From assembly GCF_029873635.1 (NCBI RefSeq), contig NC_080423.1, forward strand, positions 101,184,991 through 101,248,990: DNA of 64,000 bases. Direction: 5' to 3'. Made by a program: the position numbers and the translations under genes. Below the pieces are notes generated by a model. The model searched no databases. It was given only the letters and a program-made list of their open reading frames with translations, and was not told the origin of the DNA. This DNA comes from Malania oleifera. Its lineage: Eukaryota > Streptophyta > Magnoliopsida > Santalales > Ximeniaceae. Within the stretch, counting starts at the first letter, position 1, and every line of letters starts with the position of its first letter. Positions 22,520-33,650 of this stretch are shown piece by piece.

Positions 22520-24110
22520 TCTAAGCTCCACTAAATAAGTGTGGATATCTCTAGCGCATCTGATCCTCCAGTTCCCAAGAAGCCTCCTCAATGGCATAAT
22601 TGCGTCATAAAACTTTCACCAGTGTATTCTTCTTCGTGCGTAGCTTTTGTTCCTTCTAATCAAGAATCTGCACTAGCACTTCCTCATAAGTTAAAGTATC
22701 ACCCAACTCTAGTGTTTCATATCTAATCACATGGGAGGGGTCTGGGACATATTTCCTCAGTATAGCAACATGGAATACGTCATGGATCCTAGATAGGATC
22801 AGTGGTAATGTCAAACGATAAACAACTGGAACCACTCGCTCAAGAATCTCGAATGGTCCAATATACCTATGGCTCAACTTACCCTTCCTCCCGAACCTCA
22901 TAACTCCCTTCATTGGTGCCACCTTCAGGAACACGTGATCTCCTGCGTCAAACTCCAATTCTCACCGACAAGTATCAGCATAACTCTTCTGCCGATTCTG
23001 CGCTGTCCTAATCCTGTCTCTAATGAGTCTGACTTTATCATGAGTCTACTGTATCAGCTCTAACCCCAATACCTGTCTCTCTCCAACCTCTTCCCAATAC
23101 AACGGGGATTGACACTTCTTGCCATAAATCGTCTTATATAGTGCTATCACAATGCTGGACTGGTAGCTGTTGTTATACACAAACTCAACCAGTGGCAAAT
23201 ACTGCATCCAACAACCTCCAAAGTCCAGCACACATGTTCGCAGCATATCCTCCAGAATCTGTATCATCCTCTACGTCTGCCCATCTATCTGAGGATGAAA
23301 AGCTATGCTGAACGACAACTAAGAACCCATGGCCCCTTGCACTCTCTTCCAAAAAAGAGATGTGAACCGTGGGTCTCTATATGAAACTATGGACACTAGG
23401 ACATCGTGGAACCTAACTATCTCTTGGATATATAATTCAGTCAATCTGTCCATGGAGTAGCTAACTGATCAGCAAAAAGTGGGCAGTCTTTGTTAGTCGA
23501 TCCACCACTACCCAAATAGCGTCCTGTCCACACAACGCCGGCGGTAATCCTGTGACAAAATTCATCACTATATGCTCCCACTTCCACTCAGGAATGTGAA
23601 GTGACTGCAATGATCCCGCCAGTCTCTGGTGCTCAGCCTTCACTTGCTGGTATGTCAAACACTAATCCACATACTGGGCTATCTTCCTCTTCATGTTGCT
23701 CCACCAGAAGGACTCTTGAAGATCCCTGTACATTTTAGTACTACCTGGATGTACAGTATACAAGGACCGATGTGCTTCCTACAGAATGACCTTCTTGATC
23801 TCAGGATCGACAAGAACGCATAACCTGGTACGAAAACACAATGCTCCATCATCTGACATACTGAACTCTTGTTTCCTGACTATCATATACCTTCCCCATA
23901 AGCTCTACTAGTTTTGCATCATTTCTCTGGGCTACTTTAATTCTCTCATGTAGAGTTGGCTGCAAAACCAAGTCAGTAATAAACTCCTTGTAATTTCCCT
24001 CTACCAGCTCCACAACGAGCCTCTCTAGGTCCATCTGGATCGTATGCTGAATCTCCACTACAGATACGAAAGAATCCACTGATTTCTGACTCAAAGCATT
24101 AGTGACCACA
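22520..24110 (-). pseudogene. Gypsy integrase and chromodomain remnant
   Basis: From high to low coordinates: the spacer/zinc-finger side (LQPTLHERIKVAQRNDAKL near 24000), integrase start ([15 protein letters not shown] and [18 protein letters not shown], 23658-23500, with [10 protein letters not shown]), integrase core (LPLVEFVYNNSYQSSI, ALYKTIYGKKCQSPLYW, 23267-23060), the post-integrase SH3-like region (FDAGDHVFLKVAPMKGVMRF, GKLSHRYIGPFEILERV, 22950-22840) and a chromodomain (TYEEVLVQILD, then LRTKKNTLVKVL and AIEEASWELEDQMR, about 22690-22540). Several stops interrupt it. Integrase inserts the cDNA; the chromodomain usually directs it to heterochromatin. Confidence 0.9.
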
Positions 24111-24433
24111 TTAGTCTTTCATGAGTGGTAGCTGATAGTGCAATCATAATCCTTTATTAGCTCCAGTCATCTCCTCTACCTCATATTCAATTCCTTCTGC
24201 GTGAATAAATATTTTAAACTCTTATGGTCAATAAATATCTCACACCTACCCCCATATAGATAGTGCCTCCAAATCTTTAGTGCGTAAACAATCGCTGCCA
24301 ATTCCAAATCATGGGTAAGGTAGTTCTTCTCATATTCTTTCAACTGTCGTGAGGCATAGGTTATCACTCTCCGTCACTGCATCAACACGCATCCGAGCCC
24401 TTTATGGGATGCATCACTGTAAATTACGAACCC
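24111..24433 (-). pseudogene. Gypsy RNase H remnant
   Basis: [38 protein letters not shown] and [20 protein letters not shown] are the standard Ty3/Gypsy RNase H segments (YASRQL, E, and DHKSLKY). Confidence 0.92.
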
Positions 24434-24883
24434 CTATTCTCCTGAAGGAATCGTCAACACAGGTGTAGTGAGCCACTCAAACTTCACTCCCATGCTCGTC
24501 AATCTAGTCAGCAAGCCTGATAGTCTCGAGAAGCCCTCAACAAACCTACGGTAGTACCCAACCAATCCCAAGAAACTCCTAATCTCGTGCACGTTTTTTG
24601 GTTGTACCCAGTCTACTACCGCCTTAATCTTACTCGAATCAACAGAAATACAATCCCTAGATATAACGTGTCCAAGGAAGGTAACATGTTCCAGCCAGAA
24701 CTCACACTTCTTAAGCTTCGCATAAAGCTTCTTCTCTCGCAATACCTGAAGCACTATACTCACATGCTCCTCATGCTCCTCTAGACTCTTCGAATACACC
24801 AGTATATCATCAATAAATACTACCACAAACTAATCCAAATACTAGTGAAAGGCTATTTTCATCAAATCCATAAACACTACAGG
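24434..24883 (-). pseudogene. Gypsy reverse transcriptase, C-terminal part
   Basis: Contains the catalytic [18 protein letters not shown] motif, [19 protein letters not shown] and [18 protein letters not shown]. The upstream half of RT continues at 25623 beyond the Cassandra insertion; the cut lies between MPFGLTN and the VFMDLMK-like region. Confidence 0.93.
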
Positions 24884-24917
24884 TGTGATACCCCATGGAT
24901 GAAAGACTTAAAAGATT

Positions 24918-25053
24918 AGATGTTACTACCCATATCAATAAGGTGCACCTTTATTTTCGGGAGTTTTCCCATAAAAACTTCATAGTTAAGCATGGTTGGC
25001 TTGGAGCAATCTTGGGATGGGTGACCACCTGGGAAGTTTTCTCAGGAAGTGTG
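24918..25053 (+). other. 5S rRNA-like domain, Cassandra 5' LTR
   Basis: Aligns by eye to the second half of plant 5S rRNA: AACTTCATAGTTAAGCATGG (A-box region) and GGGATGGGTGACCACCTGGG (C-box region). In Cassandra this region is thought to keep the RNA polymerase III internal promoter. The copy is diverged and the first half is hard to align. Confidence 0.85.
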
Positions 25054-25198
25054 TGAGTGAGGACAAAACACACTGAAAAGGATACATGTTTATCTATGGG
25101 GCCAGTCATTAGTCTGATAAGGCTCAGCCCTGTTTTCTGGTCTAGGTGGAGGAGGAGAGATGGAGTGCTCCCTAGAAGACACAAGTTGGGGCGTTACA

Positions 25199-25215
25199 AA
25201 TGGTATTAGAGCCAA
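25199..25215 (+). promoter_or_regulatory. Cassandra primer-binding site
   Basis: AATGGTATTAGAGCCAA follows the 5' LTR and differs from the standard TGGTATCAGAGC by one base. Confidence 0.85.
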
Positions 25216-25342
25216 CACCCAGCCGGAAGTGTGATGAGATTCACATCGCCTGGGTTTGGAAATGTGGGTTCGCAACGAGGACGTTTCATTCTATAAGTGG
25301 GGGAGAATGTGATACCTCATGGATGAAAGACTTAAAAGATTA

Positions 25343-25478
25343 GATGTTACTACCCATATCAACAAGGTGCACCTTTCTTTTCGAGAGCATTCCCATAAGA
25401 ACTCCATAGTTAAGCATGCTTGGCTTGGAGCAATCTTGGGATGGGTGATCACTTGGGAAGTTTTCTCAGGAAGTGTGT
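25343..25478 (+). other. 5S rRNA-like domain, Cassandra 3' LTR
   Basis: Second copy; here AGTTAAGCATGCTTGG is closer to plant 5S rRNA (AGTTAAGCGTGCTTGG) than in the 5' LTR, and AAGAACTCCATAGTTAAGC also matches the canonical AGAACTCCGCAGTTAAGC better. Confidence 0.85.
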
Positions 25479-25622
25479 GAGTGAAGACAAAACACACTGA
25501 AAAGGATACGTGTTGATCTGTGGGGCCAGTCATTAGTCTGATAAGGCCCACCCCTGTTGTCTGGTCTAGGTGGAGGAGCAGAGACGCAGTGCTCCCTGGC
25601 AGACTCAGGTTGGGGCGTTACA

Positions 25623-26142
25623 GTAGCAACATTCGTCAACCCAAATGGCATAACCAAAAATTCATAGTGCTCGTACAGTGTTTTGAATGTTGTCTTCGGA
25701 ACATCTTCCGCCTTGACTTTCACCTGATGATACCCGGAGCATAAATCTATCTTTGAAAAAATTTGTGTCCCCTGTAACTGGTTAAACAAATCATCAATAC
25801 GCGGGAGCGGGTTTTTATTCTTGATAGTCACTTTGTTTATTTCCCTATAGTCAATTCACAACCTCATCGACCCATCCTTCTTCCTCAAAAATAAAACCCA
25901 TGCTCCCAAGGTGACACACTAGGCCGAATAAATCCCTTATCTAACAGTTCCTGCAGCTGTTCTTTCAATTCTTTCAGCTCTACTGATGTCATTCTATGTG
26001 ACAACTTCGAAATCGACGTTATCCCTGGAACCAGATCAATAACGAACTCTACCTCACAATCAGGAGGTAGTCCCGGCAAATCCTTGAAAAATACATCATG
26101 AAAATCCCTCACCACTGGGATATCCTCCACCCTCATCTCCCC
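25623..26142 (-). pseudogene. Gypsy reverse transcriptase, N-terminal part
   Basis: [50 protein letters not shown], then [37 protein letters not shown] and [14 protein letters not shown] fingers and first catalytic Asp (KIDL). A stop or frameshift lies between 25831 and 25885. The open frame 25466-25831 fuses this RT to antisense Cassandra DNA after residue ~70 and is not a real product. Confidence 0.92.
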
Positions 26143-26520
26143 TTATGATACTGCCTTCGCACAGGCTAAATATCCTTGGCAGCCTTCTAATAGCAATCTA
26201 CGTGCCTGAATAGCAGATAGTAACTGAGGTGGGGTGCGCACACGTGATCCCATGAATCTGTACTCCTGTCCCTCTAGAGGTCTGAATACTACCACTCTCT
26301 GATAGTGATCAATGCTAGCATAGTGGGTAGCAAGCCAATCCATTCCCAAGATTACCTCGAACCTATGCATATCTAAAACCACCAGATTAGCTGGGAAAGA
26401 CCTCCCCTGACTATCGACTGGACAGTCCTTGAGTACCTTTCTACATATCCCTACAGCCCCAGTCAGTATAGCAACAGACAAACTAATATCTAACTACTGA
26501 GGCTCAAATCCACACAACTT
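26143..26520 (-). pseudogene. Gypsy aspartic protease remnant
   Basis: SFPANLVVLDMHRFEVILGM, DWLATHYASIDHYQRVVVF and FRPLEGQEYRF match the retropepsin-like domain preceding RT in chromoviruses. Upstream, SCLILGRLIL-like DSGATHSFI residues are readable near 26550-26570 on the minus strand. Confidence 0.85.
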
Positions 26521-27663
26521 CACATATTCTCGAGCGATAAAAGAATGAGTCGCCCCAAAATCAAACAAGACAGTAGCTTTAAATGATAGTATTGAAACCG
26601 TACCTATCACCACATCTCCCGCCGCCTCAGCATCTCACGGCGTCAATGCATAAACTCGCGTCGGAGCAGTATTCCTCTGTTGACCACCTCGAGGTGCCTG
26701 GTAGCCTCCTCTATATGGTCAAGGAGCAGTCGCTACCATTGGCGGTGCCTGGCAGTTCCTCACAATATGCCTAGGCTGATGGCGCTGATAGCAAACAACC
26801 TCTCTCGCTGGGCACTCTCTCGGGTTCCTCCTCAAACGTCTGGGACAAAGAGGGGGCATTTTTATGCCCTGCACTACTCGCTCTCCTCCTCCTTGTCGTC
26901 ATCTCCCTCTGCTATCCTATCTCCTCCACGGCCCCCAACTGAGCCCTGCCTGAAAATTAGAAGGCGCAGACCTCTTTCTCTAGCCCTGGGCTGCTGCGCC
27001 TCTCTATATGATTATCTCAATCACCACAGCCCTGTCCATTATCTCCGAGAAGGTCTAAGTTTGGAAACCTACCACCTACTCATATAATTTCTGTCTCAGG
27101 CCCTCCTCAAAATTCCTCGCCTTCCTCTCCTCGTATGGCACCATATACGGGTTAAATCAAAACAGCTCAACAAATCTCACTGCGTACTGCTGCACCGTCA
27201 TAAACCCCTATGTCAAATACAAAAACTCCAATGCCTTTGTGCTCCTGATCGTAGCGGGAAAGTACCGCTCGAAGAAAATCTCCCGGAAGTGACTCCACAT
27301 CATCGCCACAGGGCCAAGCCTCTGCTCCTCAAGTAGTTTCACTAACCTCCACCAGCACTTTGCTTCCTCGGTCAATTTAAATGTAGCAAATAACACCTTC
27401 TGCTCATCTGTACATGAGAGGACTGTCAGTATGTCCTGAACCCAGTTCTCTGCTACCAATGGGTCCGCTTCTCCAGCGAAAGACGGGGGTCGCATACGCA
27501 TGAACTACTCAATCGTGTAGCTCCGCTCCCTCGAGATCCTAGCCATCTTAACCATCACCTGCTACGTGACGCTACATAACACTGCGTCATGGTCTACACC
27601 ACCTATACTGGAAGGCCCTACTCCATCACCTCTTGCATTTGTGTTGTTATTTCCTATATACAT
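26521..27663 (-). pseudogene. Gypsy gag remnant
   Basis: ATG at 27663 (MYIGNNNTNARGDG). The retrotransposon gag domain is clear at 27501-27208: PPSFAGEADPLVAENWVQDI, FKLTEEAKCWWRLV and WSHFREIFFERYFPATIR. Stops interrupt it before and after. The 3' half is decayed; a CCHC knuckle would be expected at about 26760-26730 but is damaged. Confidence 0.85.
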
Positions 27664-28028
27664 CCTGCAAAAGAAACAACTAATCTTAGCATACAATCAC
27701 TATCACATAACCCATACACTACAATAACTCATAAATTATTCTTTTATCCACATCCTTAATCCCCATTTAAGATTCATTCATACCACTCAGAAACAAGACC
27801 CAGCGATAGTATCCATGGTTTTCCTGAAATCGTCACCCTAGGAAAAACAAAGACACAACCCCAGTACTCCTGTCTCTAGGCTGCAAGATAGAACCCTAAA
27901 TTCTCACCTCATCCTCTAACAACCACTAACTCCCATTTCAATCTACCCATCACCTATTTTCCTCAAAATCCACCCCTATACTCTAGTATTGTATTCCGCT
28001 ATTTACTAAAGTTTACAGAACCTAACAA

Positions 28029-28045
28029 CCTAGGCTCTGATACCA
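28029..28045 (-). promoter_or_regulatory. Gypsy primer-binding site
   Basis: Minus strand TGGTATCAGAGCCTAGG, five bases downstream of the 5' LTR end; matches plant initiator-Met tRNA. Confidence 0.92.
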
Positions 28046-28050
28046 AACTC

Positions 28051-30596
28051 TGACGCCCTGATTTTCGTACAATTTTTTTTCAATAATAAATAAATAATCA
28101 CACGTCATCCATAACAATCACAAATCGACCACATCAACATCCCTACTACTATTCGTACGACCCGACTCGTATTGGGTACCGGGTAAAAAGTTATTTTATT
28201 TATAAAACCTAACAGCAGAAGACATTGTATTTATATCATTCAAAATATAATACCTAGAGTATCTACATACACATATACATCATCACAAACTCAAAAACTA
28301 CTCAACACTAGGGGAATTACACACCCCCTAATCCAAAAACTCACCCTGTGTACCAGGGTCCCAGCTCCCTATGATCATGGAGCTCTATCACCTGGTCTAT
28401 CCCTGTTCTCTGAAAAATTTAGATAATTTGGATGAGACACATCTTAGTAAGAAGGAATAAATTATTTATAGTGTGTGGCCATATGAGTTTAGTTACAATA
28501 CACTTTACTTTTCAAACCATTGTTTCATCTAAGAAAATACACTGATATACACATTCTCATAATCATATAAATATACAACACAAGCTTTTATAGGCTTTAA
28601 AACCATTTCTTAAATTCAATAATTTTCAACACATATTTATCGCTAAGTTCCTGAGAATAGGGAAGGTTATCCCCCCATACAGGTAGTTTCCCTCTTCCCT
28701 GACACGTTATGCAGCCAGATATGGCCACTTCTTATACCTATCAGGGCACTCACCTTACTCAGTAAGCCCTCAGGCGGAGAGTTTCACCTCGCCTCAATTA
28801 TTTATATTATTAACTCACATGGTTCCATTTCTCAATTTTATCATTCTTTATTTTTCAATTTTCATTCTTTCTTTCATTTCTCATTTTAGCCAATTTTATC
28901 ATTCTTTTACTTTTCTTTTCCATTTTACTTTCCAGCTCATGAGTATCATCGGTATCAAATACCAACATCGTTTCTGTAACTCATGGCCACCTTGAGGATC
29001 TTTCTATCCACGTCATGCTTCCCCCCATGGTCAAGGTTGTGCGGCTCGAAGGTTGGATCTAACCGTGATTGGCCGACCTGCTTAGATCAAAGTATCATAT
29101 CACATAACGCATCTGTAGTACGACTGGTCGGCCTATAACCCTGATCTGGACTCAGGAGGCCCAACAACCCTATAAAATGATACAGTCGATTGTCACGCCA
29201 CATGCTCCAAGAGTCCGTTTGGTTGCACTAACACCACTAGCAACGGTACCATGCTCAATATCATAATCATCTATTAGGGTTCACTACCACATACCCACAA
29301 TCATTATACGGTATTGGCATTTCATCAATCATATTCCAGTATATCACAATTCAATTCAATATAAATATTCTCATCATTTTTTGTGCACATTTCATCATTT
29401 CGTAATAACATATATCATATCTCACGTGTTTTTCACATTTTTCCAAAATACTTATATCAATAATTTGTACAAACTCAGTTCTCATGCAAATAATTTTTGC
29501 TCACAAATAAATGTCACATTTCATTATTTTCCACTAATCATATCATTCATTTTCATTTCAATATTTTCTTAGAAAATACCCATCGTTATATTTCACATTT
29601 TTCAACACAGGTCATATGCCACACAATTTTCATTTAATATTCATAACGTATTATTTTTACACTTCAAAATATCACAATTTAAAATCACTCAAATGCCACA
29701 CAATTTATCTAATATTTATATCCTAATAATTTTTGAAAAAAATACCATAAGCATATTTTCACATATTAATTTAAACGGTAATTCTAAAAATACTGTTATA
29801 ATTTATTCTCCTTACCTGACTTACTGAGAGTCTCGCTAGAACCCAAATCCTACTCCCTTGGCGCCCAAAACTCAAATCCTGAAATTCACATTTTTTCTAG
29901 ATTAATTAACCCATTTCCGCCAAAACAATACTCAACTAACCTTCCCTAAGCTCCATATTCCCCAAATTATCATTTAAACTATTATTTAACAACCCCACTT
30001 AATTTTCTGAATTTTGCCTGCGGGTTCCAAAATTACACTTGCGGCACTCACCTGGACCCTAAATTTCAGAAATGCTACTTTAACCCTAGATGCTCAATAT
30101 TTTAGTATTTCTAAATTAATACTAATTAATTAAAATTAAACCCCTTAATAACCCTCGTACCCCAAATTTAGGATTTTACTCACAACGACCCCACGAGAAT
30201 TTCATCCCGCTAGACTTGTAGAGAATCATCCCTAGATTCTCGTGGTAGTGTCCGTTCGTCGATTGGGCTTATAATTTGTAAGAAATTAAAGAAAAATAAG
30301 AAATTGGCATATCCCAGGAGATACGTCTACGTCGCTCCTACCACCGATCCGCTTCGGTAGAAATGACAGCAGCGGAGAATGGATTCTAGCGGTATCTTTC
30401 GATTTTCGATCGGGTGAAAATTCGCCACGAAATCGAAGAAAGAGGGAGAGAGATTAAGAGGAGAGAAAGAGTGTATGCGTGCAGGAAAGGAGAAAGAAGA
30501 AGAAGAAGAAGAAGAAGAAGAAGAAGAAGAAGAAAGAAGAGAAAAGAAAAGAAAACCAAAAGCACAAATGAATCTCCTGAAGCTTCTAGCTTCAGG

Positions 30597-30653
<57 letters not shown>

Positions 30654-30827
30654 TTAATTAATATTCATAATATATTTTATTAATAAAAATAAAAATAAGT
30701 TTTAATTATTTTTCCTTTTTTTTAATCTGATTAATTATTTAATTATTTATTTATTTATTATTATTATTATTATTATTTTTGGGAATCACTCCACTAATCT
30801 TCTATATCCCTTTTTGGGGTTTTTACA
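28051..30827 (-). repeat. Gypsy 5' LTR (2777 bp)
   Basis: Minus-strand LTR beginning TGTAAAAACCCCAAAAAGGG and ending CAGGGCGTCA. It contains (AGA)n at about 30494-30538 and (AAT)n at about 30597-30651, which create the polyarginine/polyisoleucine open frame 30414-30683; that frame is an artefact. Confidence 0.92.
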
Positions 30828-32425
30828 TTTAGGGCCTAGAGAATATTAAATGAAAATATTCTGGAGATTTAGTTGATTAATTTGGGGAAAATGTAATCTC
30901 AAGGTATTGAGCTTCGAATGCCGCGGAGCATAAATTAAGAGTTTCAGCAAGCTTAACAGGAACGGGTAAGGGAATAGATTAAGTCAGGTATTTTTAGAAA
31001 TTTATTTATGAATTAATGTATTTTTGGGAACACTAGTGTTGAACAGAGGAAACAGGTTTTATAGCATGTTATAGTATAGTACCGAATAGTACTCACTCGT
31101 GTGGCATGAGTATAAATTTAATGTAATATCAAAGTATTAGAAATGTTATTATTTCAAAGAATATGTATGATTTTCCAGTAATTTTTAGAAGATCATAAAC
31201 AATGCAGATTTTTAAGATATTTTCAATATATTATGATTATACAGCCAGCGCAGATGCCATGATAGTTCAGCTGGCACAGAAGCCATGATAATATAGCCAA
31301 CGCAAATGCCGAGATATGATAGCCGGCGTAGATGTCGTGACCAGTTTTATAAAATAACAGTTTTATTTAGAAGTATGTAAAAGCCAGATTTTATTACAGA
31401 ATTGTGAAAATGATGTTTATGAACAGAAATATTTTATGTGAAATGTATTAACTAGTAATAGAACTCGAATGGTTACGTATAATAAGAGCACGGCACCATA
31501 ACTAACTAATCAGATCGATGTAGTAGGATACCCACTGAGTGCCGACCCCTAGAGAGTGTCGCTGTAATAGGTTAGGCGGACCAGATTGGGTATAGCCGAC
31601 AGTGCAACCACACGATTCAAGAAGTATGGGTCGATGGCCGATTAGCCCAAAAGTGTAAGTGGTGTAGTAGTATACCCACTATGTTACTGATCTGTTAGAG
31701 GTTTGACGGTGTAGTAAGATGGGCATGTCAGGTTGGGTGAGCAATCGTGCATAATTATGTTATGTTTGACTTAACCTAGTAGGCCAGCCAGCGTTAAGTC
31801 CAGTCTTCGGGCCGCACAACCCGGATCATGAGGGGTGGAGTCATGATACATAGATTTACATCCAGAGTATAATTTCAGTAATATACAAATTTAACAGATG
31901 ATTTTAAAGATGTGAAAATTCATTATGATATATTATGTTTAAAAGTAGATATTCTCATATGATATCAGTTACATCTTAAGATAAGTATATATTACAATTA
32001 CAATATTTGCAGTATATGTTTATAGTATGATAATACTCACATTATTTCACACTGATATTAGTCTATTTCTCTTACTGAGAGTTGTCTCACCCCAGCATTA
32101 CAAATATTTTAGGAAATCCCGACAGACGAGTGGAGCGAACTCCGTGATAGAAGAGTACATAGGTACTACCCAGTTGCAGGGTAAGTAGTCAGGTCAAACT
32201 CATGATGGATTTTTAGGGTATATATGTGTGTATGTAGGAACAGTAAAACTCTGGTATTGTATATATGTAAAGTGTATTTTGATTCCGCTACTTAGGTGAT
32301 ATGTATGTATAACCAGGTAAATCCCCAGTACTTATGGGTTCAGGTTGACTTTGAGAGTATATCATGATATCAAAGCTATTATGGTAATTTATATATATAT
32401 AGAGCAGAAATTTCGGGTCGTTACA
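30828..32425 (+). repeat. 5'-truncated LTR of a second Gypsy-type element
   Basis: A non-coding segment ending GGTCGTTACA at 32425, directly before copia-1 RNase H. The ending, the TTACTGAGAGTTGTCTCACCCC block (about 32075) and the overall composition resemble chromovirus LTRs. It is unrelated in sequence to the 28051-30827 LTR. Its start is lost at the Gypsy junction (30828). About four imperfect ~26-bp units (AGCCAGCGCAGATGCCATGA type) lie at 31241-31344. No PBS or coding sequence. Confidence 0.6.
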
Positions 32426-32990
32426 ACATTGGCAAGCTGTGAAATGGATTTTGAAATATATAATATGAATACGATTGATGTTGGTATAGTATTTGAGAAA
32501 AATAATACTATTGAACAACGGGTTGTTGCATATGTGGATTCTAATTTTGCAGGTGATCTAGATAAACGTCAATCAACTACTGGATATGTATTTACATTTG
32601 CTAATGGTCTAGTGAGTTGGAGGCCTACCATACAGTCTACCATTGCCTTGTCTACAACAGAAGCAGAGTACATGGCAACTTTAGAGGCTGTTAAGGAAGC
32701 TATTTGGTTGTAGAGTTTACTTGAAAATTTGAGAGTTGTTCATAAGCACATTGTTGTATTTTGTGATAGCCAAGGTGTTATTCATTTGGTAAAGAACCAA
32801 GTCTATCATGCACGAACAAAGCACATCGACGTTCAGTTTCATTTTATGCGGGGTATTATTGATGGAGGTAAGATACTTCTTTAGAAGATTCCTACAGCTG
32901 AAAATCCCGCAGATATGTTGACCAAGATTGTGACAACAATCAAGTTCAAACATTGTTTGCAAGTATGAATATTTTTTAAAGGCGCCGATG
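32426..32990 (+). pseudogene. copia-1 RNase H remnant
   Basis: HWQAVKWILKYI, then VVAYVDSNFAGDLDKRQSTT, GYVFTFANGLVSWRP, IALSTTEAEYMATLEAVKE, FCDSQGVIHLVKNQVYHART and a C-terminal AENPADMLTKIVTTIKFKHC. These are the standard Copia RNase H segments (D, E and D catalytic regions) and end of pol. Stops at about 32711 and 32883. Confidence 0.93.
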
Positions 32991-33008
32991 ATGTGGAACT
33001 CCAGAAAA

Positions 33009-33334
33009 TATTAGAATAAGTTTTTTTGAATTTTTTTCTTTGTTTGTCCCATATTGGTGAGAAGTGTTTTTTGGACTTGAGGTTGAAGCTATATAAATAG
33101 TTCAACTCTCCATTTGTAAAATACACCGCAAAGTTACACTTTGACAAAAAGTAGTGGATTGATTGTCGGTGCCCGAGGACGTTGGTAATTCTATACCAAA
33201 CCTCGTTAAATCATTGTCTTGTTCTTTTTACTATTTTGTATTCTTAGTTTTTGTATTTGTTTTAGTTTTTTATATTTTCAATAGCATTAGTTATAGTATT
33301 AGTGTTTGACACAGGTGGGGTGCCCGGCACAACA
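33009..33334 (+). repeat. copia-1 3' LTR
   Basis: Matches the 5' LTR from TTGAATTTTTTTCTTTGTTTG-like sequence to GGCACAACA, followed by the CTACA target-site duplication. Its first ~30 bp are not recognisable, so the start is approximate. A TATATAAATAG box is at about 33090. Confidence 0.82.
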
Positions 33335-33339
33335 CTACA

Positions 33340-33650
33340 AGCACAACTCTTAATTTCTCTATGATCTATCTTCAACATCTTAAAATATCATCATACATAT
33401 TTTAGTTTGATTAAAAAATTGTTATTACTTTGTCGTTGTGTCTAATAAGTTAGAATAAGCCGTTGAAGGAGTATATGTTAAAGACTGAAAAATAGGTGTG
33501 AGAATTTTCTTAGAAGCACACATAATAAGAACGTTCAATTACTACTAAAACTTTACAACCTTAAAGATGGGTTCAACCACAATCTTTTCACTTTCATACT
33601 AGAATTACTGTTTAACACAACTATATAAGAATAGATGATTGATCAATACA
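33340..33650. other. DUF247 gene 3' flank
   Basis: No coding signal. This lies just downstream of the DUF247 stop codon (minus strand), so it should hold its 3' untranslated region and polyadenylation site. Confidence 0.5.

Larger units (their letters stand above)
24884..25622 (+). mobile_element. Cassandra-type TRIM with 5S rRNA-derived LTRs
   Basis: A 739-bp element of two 315-bp LTRs (24884-25198, 25308-25622; about 25 substitutions and no indels between them), both starting TGTGATACC and ending GGGGCGTTACA, around a 109-bp interior with PBS AATGGTATTAGAGCC and PPT AGTGGGGGAGAA. No coding capacity. Each LTR contains a 5S rRNA-like domain with AGTTAAGCATGSTTGG and GATGGGTGAYCACYTGGGAAG. 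This combination defines Cassandra (family knowledge). It lies in the Gypsy RT gene in the opposite orientation. A clean target-site duplication could not be identified. Confidence 0.93.
21091..30827 (-). mobile_element. chromovirus-like Ty3/Gypsy element, 3' LTR truncated
   Basis: Minus-strand element with 5' LTR 28051-30827, PBS 28029-28045, gag (about 26521-27663), protease, RT, RNase H, integrase and a C-terminal chromodomain (to about 22520), PPT 22255-22266 and a partial 3' LTR 21091-22254. Domain order PR-RT-RH-INT plus chromodomain marks a chromovirus; the Tekay/Del lineage is likely but inferred. A Cassandra TRIM is inserted into its RT. The distal ~1.6 kb of the 3' LTR is missing and the break coincides with the inverted copia block, so no target-site duplication can be tested. 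Confidence 0.9.
5374..33334 (+). mobile_element. copia-1: Ty1/Copia element with nested insertions, about 28 kb
   Basis: The boundaries are supported by a 5-bp direct repeat CTACA at 5369-5373 and 33335-33339, by LTRs ending ...GGCACAACA on both sides, and by a primer-binding site after the left LTR. Coding remnants appear in the expected Copia order but are interrupted: gag and protease (5984-7028), end of protease and GAG pre-integrase (16179-16500), integrase N-terminus (19683-about 19911), an inverted integrase-RT block (19912-21090, minus), and RNase H (32426-32990). Integrase core and the RT C-terminus were not found. Inserted elements: Sirevirus 7029-16178, Ogre/Tat-type solo LTR 16501-19682, Gypsy 21091-30827 with Cassandra inside, and a truncated Gypsy LTR 30828-32425. 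All reading frames carry stops, so the element is dead. Confidence 0.88.

Noticed and set aside
24918-25053. A genuine 5S rRNA gene
   Set aside because: It is diverged from 5S, is duplicated exactly within paired LTRs with PBS and PPT, and so belongs to a Cassandra element rather than to rDNA.
25466-25831. 121-codon minus frame that looks like a chimeric RT protein
   Set aside because: The first ~70 residues are Gypsy RT; the rest is antisense Cassandra LTR read through the insertion junction.
30414-30683. Arg-rich frame ending in polyisoleucine
   Set aside because: Produced by (AGA)n and (AAT)n microsatellites in the Gypsy LTR.
32345-32713. 122-codon frame beginning before 32426
   Set aside because: Its first ~27 codons are LTR sequence fused by chance to copia-1 RNase H; the ATG is not a real start.
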